Source: Phytophthora colocasiae (taxonomy: Eukaryota; Oomycota; Peronosporomycetes; Peronosporales; Peronosporaceae). Taken from it: a stretch of 64,000 nucleotides of DNA. The notes beneath the pieces are model-generated. The model was not told the origin of the DNA, did no database searches, and was given only the letters and a program-made list of their open reading frames with translations. Location: positions 1,922,001 to 1,986,000 of the forward strand of contig JAGKQI010000061.1 in assembly GCA_018806915.1 (NCBI GenBank), given 5' to 3'. Of the stretch, positions 60,334 to 64,000 are shown piece by piece. Each line of letters starts with the position of its first letter. The first letter of the stretch is position 1. Made by a program: the position numbers and the translations under genes.

Positions 60334-61387
60334 ATGGCGGTGCGTTGTGGTAGGTTACGAAGGCCCCTGCAGGTAGAATTCTCACATGTATGAGCTTCTA
60401 TATACGATGTAGGACAAGTCCAATGCTAGGAAAGGTGCTGGGGTGGCTAATGTGGCCCGACAGACGTGGGATCGCGCGCATTATGAGAAGCTGGCGATGT
60501 TGCGTGCTGAAGGTCGATTGGAGCAGGAAGAGGTGCGTTCTACCAGCTTACTGCTATTAAAATTTGTACTACTTCTGCTAAGACTGATCTCATTTGTTAT
60601 TTGTTGCGTACTGAAGACGAAGAAGGTGGTCAATTCGTCCAAAGAGGAGTTCCAGGCTGCTAATGAAGGCGCTGCAGGACCAGCAGGCTCGGCAAGAGCG
60701 TTCTTGAAGGCTCGTTCTACCAAAATGTCACTGGAGAGTAGTGTTGGCACTGTAAAGGTGGTCAAGTCCGACGATCTGAGCAAGAATGGAGGATATTATT
60801 GTGAGGTCTGTGAATGTGGCCTCAAGGACTCCGTGGCGTATCTCGACCATATCAATGGCAAAAAGCGTGCGTTAATTGAACTGGTGGTGGTTGTTAGATG
60901 GTGTATTGATATTGCTGATGTTTACTTACTGTAGATTTGCGCAAACTTGGCTTCAGTATGCGGGTAGAACGCTCCACAGTGGATCAAGTGAAGAACAGAC
61001 TTCAGAGTGCATCCAAACGCAAATGGGACCCATTGATGACCAAGAAGCTGAACGCTATGGAAGGTGCGTTGCTCCACTTGTCTGCTAACGTATGTGTATT
61101 TTTTTTACTACTGTAGAACACTAACTCGTCTCTATTTTTCTTGTATATTATAATGTGCAGACTATGAGAAGAAGCTCAAAGCTGTAGAAGAAGAAGAAGC
61201 TCGTGTAAAGCGGCAGAAGAAGGAACAGAAGAAAGCCAAGAAGCTTGGGAAGGAAATATCCGGTCAAAACAGCGAAGACGACGCTTTAGAGACTAAAACT
61301 GAAGCTGTTGATGAAGTTCCTGATGCCGACGCTGATATGATGGCCATGATGGGCTTTGGCGGCTTTGGAGGCTCCAAGAAGTCATAA
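60334..61387 (+). CDS. ZMAT2/Snu23-type spliceosomal zinc-finger protein, five exons
   Basis: Exons 60334-60339, 60413-60532, 60617-60866, 60935-61063 and 61161-61387 join to 244 codons with the stop. Introns are 73, 84, 68 and 97 bp, and all start GTGCGT. Exon 1 is only ATGGCG. The protein reads MADKSNARKGAGVANVARQ, then TWDRAHYEKLA. A U1-type C2H2 finger follows (YYCEVCECGLKDSVAYLDHI). Next come HLRKLGFSMRVERSTVDQV, a Lys/Glu helix and a C-tail MMAMMGFGGFGG. Order and motifs match ZMAT2 (yeast Snu23), a tri-snRNP protein acting around the 5' splice site during spliceosome activation. Confidence 0.9.
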
Positions 61388-61447
61388 ACTACGACATAAT
61401 CTACACTTTGAACTTCTTATCACAGCTATATTTGTAATTTCTAGAAA

Positions 61448-64000
61448 ATGGACTCATACAAAACTCAAGTGACTTCATCATTCAATACGTCCCAAGTAAG
61501 AATGGCCGGTCACTTTACGCGCCATGAAGCGTCTCCTGGACAGCGCCACAGCTCCCTTCCTGTCCATCAAGAGCATCCACCGAGCTCTACACTGCTGTTG
61601 CGTGGTCTGGCGCGCTCTGTCGACGACGAAATGGTACAATAACTGCAACAGAAGACTGCAATCATTGTACAATATTATTTATTGTATACACAATAATTCA
61701 TAAAACTACGGTAGAACGAGTGGTAGAACAAGACACGAGGCAGCTTCTTCACGTTACTCACCGTCCGCCTCGTCATCGTCCAGATCCTCCGTGTGCTTCA
61801 ACCGTTCCAACCATTGCAAGTTCGAATCATTTACGACAAGGTAAAGGTAGTATGCTCTACGTTCTACAGGTAGTTTCCATACTTACTTACCGTCCGTTTC
61901 TTTTCTAGGTCACTGGAGAGCCTCGTGGGTTCGCCTTTGTGGACTTCGACTCAGTGGAGAGTGCAACGGAAGCTGTGCGGGCCTTCGGTAGAATTGACAA
62001 TATTTCTATTGAGACTTGAACATATTCTAATGCCATAACGTAAATGTGACCGTAGAATCGAGACCTCTTGTGCTACAGCACCGGAATGTTAGCGTCAGTT
62101 TCACGGACGGATTCCGTCAAGACAATTCAGGTCGATCAAGAGGAGGGAGTTGGGGAGCTCGACACAACGAGCCACTCAATGATCCACGCCAGAGAGAACA
62201 GTGGCAGCCACGACCAGATTGGATCTGTGATGAAGTTCGTTGTTTGGTGTAGAGGTGAAATTGATTTAATGAACTAACGTTGGTTGTGGTGACAGTGCAA
62301 TGTAACCAATTTCGCTAGACGGACGAGTTGTTTCCAGTGCAACGCACCTAGGACAACCCAGACGAAGGAAGTTCCAGTGACTGTAGTGTTCCGTCAAGAG
62401 CACATGCGTCACAATGATTCATTGTATGGAGGGGAAGCACAATGTAGAGGAGACGAAGATGTTAGTGGTCGAAAGCATGCAGGTGGCGACAATGTTCGGG
62501 GTGTCCCCCCGTCGCAAGTGCTGGTAGTACGCATGCTGCCATCAGACATTGAGGAGGGTGAGGTACGTATACACCTGGTTGGAATAATTGTGCAATTAAT
62601 TCGCGAATTCTTATGAACTGTATGCAGCTTCAGGTGGTCTTCGCAGAATTTGACGGCGTGCAGGATATCCGCCTGATTCGAGATCGCGCGACGAATTTGT
62701 CCCGAGGATTTGGCTTCATTGAGTTCCGCGACGTTGCAGTACGATTTATTGTGGTTGTGTTGTAGTGACAATCAGTTGTAACTGTTCTCTTTGTGTCCAT
62801 TGTAGGCAGCAACAAGCGCTCTGCAGAAGTGTGATAACTTAATGGTGCAGAATTCGCGAGTTGAGGTGTCGTATGCGCGTGACACCCTCTCCACACGGTC
62901 GCAGTATGTGGCAAATATGCCTGAAGGACACCGTGCTGGCAACTCGTTAGCCGCCACAGCGTTGGAACAAGCGCAGTGGTCCCTCTCACAAGGACGTGGA
63001 ACTGAGTCGGCGACAACTGATCAGGTGAACGCATGTTGCATTTTGTTTGCTGAACTGGACGAGACTCTCGTCTTTTAAGTACGAAACAGTACTAATCGTC
63101 GAAGGTGTCCCCCCTGCTCTGCTACACGAACAACAAAACTTTTCAGCAGAATATCCTTGCAGCAGATGTGAGCGCTCTTCTAGATACTGCTGCTGCCGAA
63201 GTTGTTCCGCACTTTGAAGAACCCAAGAAAATGTGGCCACTGCCGTTCGAGACTGCGGGCGGGAGCTACGTGTACGTAAGCGAGTATGGCCTCTATTGGG
63301 AACCAGAGAGCCTGTTCTATTATGATGCACACACGAAGGTGTATTATAACTCGTTCTCTGGCGCGTACTATCGGTGTGTGAACCCTGGAAGTAGCGGTGC
63401 TGCCGCGTTCCAGGCATTTGTGGCTCCCGTACCTGTTGACGACGAAGTGTACAACGAAGCAGCTGCTGTGAAGACCCCACCAAGCAACAAGCAAGCGCTG
63501 AGTTTATCTCTGAAAAAGGACAGGAAGAAAGCGGGGATTTCGTTTGCTATCAAGACTTCTGCGTTCACGCCTGCAGTTCAACCTGCTGAGAGCACCAGCA
63601 AGACAAAGGCAGTCGGTGTTCCTGCACCTGCTGCCTCTGCCAGTGTTGCCAGCATCGGAATGAAGCGGAAGAGCGCAGACGATATTGCCAAGTGGTCGCA
63701 ACGGCAGCGCGAGGCAAAACTGCAGAATGTAGGTGATTCAAGCACAGCAACGGCTCAACAGCTCACCCCAGGACCAGCACAAAGCGCTTCAGCTACGAAC
63801 CACACAGCAGACTCTGTCATTGATGCACTGACAAATGTCCCACAAGAAGTTCCCATTTGCCTGGTAAGAATCCTTGGGCGCTGTTGTTATCTCAAGTATA
63901 CTGACTTTGGCACTTTGTAGCTTTGTCGGCGGAAGTTCGGGTCTCTGGAGATGCTACACAAGCACGAAAAACTGTCGAAGCTGCACTTGACTAACTTGGC
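61448..64000 (+). CDS. RBM5/RBM10-like splicing factor (C-terminus beyond window)
   Basis: Nine exons are visible: 61448-61633, 61784-61840, 61909-61987, 62056-62234, 62296-62562, 62628-62738, 62806-63024, 63147-63863 and 63921-64000 onward. The eight introns run 57-150 bp with GT-AG ends. Domains in order: RRM1 (STLLLRGLARSVDDEM, then VTGEPRGFAFVDFDS), a RanBP2-type zinc finger spliced as WICDE|CNVTNFARRTSCFQC, RRM2 (PPSQVLVVRMLPSDIEEGE, RGFGFIEFRDV), an OCRE domain of Tyr-rich repeats (YVYVSEYGLYWEPESLFYYD) and a C2H2 finger LCRRKFGSLEMLHKHEKLSK. This is the RBM5/RBM10 layout, and only the G-patch is missing, presumably downstream. It acts in 3' splice-site choice. The start could be the ATG at 61502. 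Confidence 0.9.

Noticed and set aside
1..64000. CRISPR arrays, rRNA and tRNA genes
   Set aside because: No regularly spaced repeats, no rRNA-like stretches and no convincing cloverleaf were seen; the window is eukaryotic.
1..64000. RXLR or Crinkler effector genes
   Set aside because: No frame combines a signal peptide with RXLR-EER or LFLAK-type motifs.

Overview
The window looks like nuclear DNA of an oomycete, most likely Phytophthora or a close relative. This is inferred from gene content, since no species marker was seen. Supporting signs are short introns of about 57-150 bp with GTRNGY donors and CTAAC/CTAAT branch sites, tightly packed host genes on both strands, an ankyrin-FYVE protein, a ciliary coiled-coil protein, and a mix of decayed DNA transposons (Helitron, pogo/Tigger, hAT, Crypton-like with Ulp1 protease, Mutator-like, Tc1/mariner, possible piggyBac MITE) plus a truncated Ty3/Gypsy retroelement.

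Layout. Bases 1-1189 hold a Helitron remnant on the minus strand. Bases 2003-3103 hold a spliced AWS-SET-post-SET histone methyltransferase. Bases 3409-4189 hold an unrecognised small gene. Bases 4605-22415 are a transposon graveyard: a pogo fragment; a Crypton-like element with a nested hAT, a 192-bp internal inversion and an Ulp1-type protease; a complete but dead pogo element with perfect terminal repeats; a possible piggyBac MITE; a second pogo fragment; a Mutator-like fragment; a third pogo fragment; a gag-protease fragment of a Gypsy element; a second Crypton-like fragment; and a deleted Tc1/mariner element.

Bases 22778-29947 hold four paralogous 2-oxoglutarate/Fe(II) oxygenases (isopenicillin-N-synthase-like), arranged + - + +. 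The fourth is split by a 2,335-bp hAT element with a perfect 8-bp target duplication, exactly at the HxD iron-binding motif. Removing the element and one target copy leaves an open frame of 346 codons, so the insertion looks young.

Bases 30205-42311 are host genes: a LARP6-like La/RRM/cold-shock protein, a CCDC42/CFAP73-like ciliary protein, a NOL11-like nucleolar protein, a double chromodomain protein, a DDX6/Dhh1 DEAD-box helicase and one unknown. Bases 42312-46970 are gene-poor, with a tandemly duplicated hAT (Ac-type) fragment. Bases 46982-64000 are again host genes: a kinesin-8-like motor, a CAMK-like kinase with a large insert, two nucleoredoxin-like proteins, an unknown acidic protein, an EF-hand protein, an ankyrin-FYVE protein, a complex I NDUFB3-like subunit, a ZMAT2/Snu23-type spliceosomal zinc finger and an RBM5/RBM10-type splicing factor that runs off the end.

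Several host genes needed splicing to be complete: the kinase gains its glycine loop and catalytic lysine from an upstream exon, the ciliary protein gains two terminal exons, and the ZMAT2 and RBM5/10 homologues come together from five and nine exons. Two divergent promoters (chromodomain/DDX6 and NDUFB3/ZMAT2) share clustered copies of an 8-bp motif, TGCAACTT.
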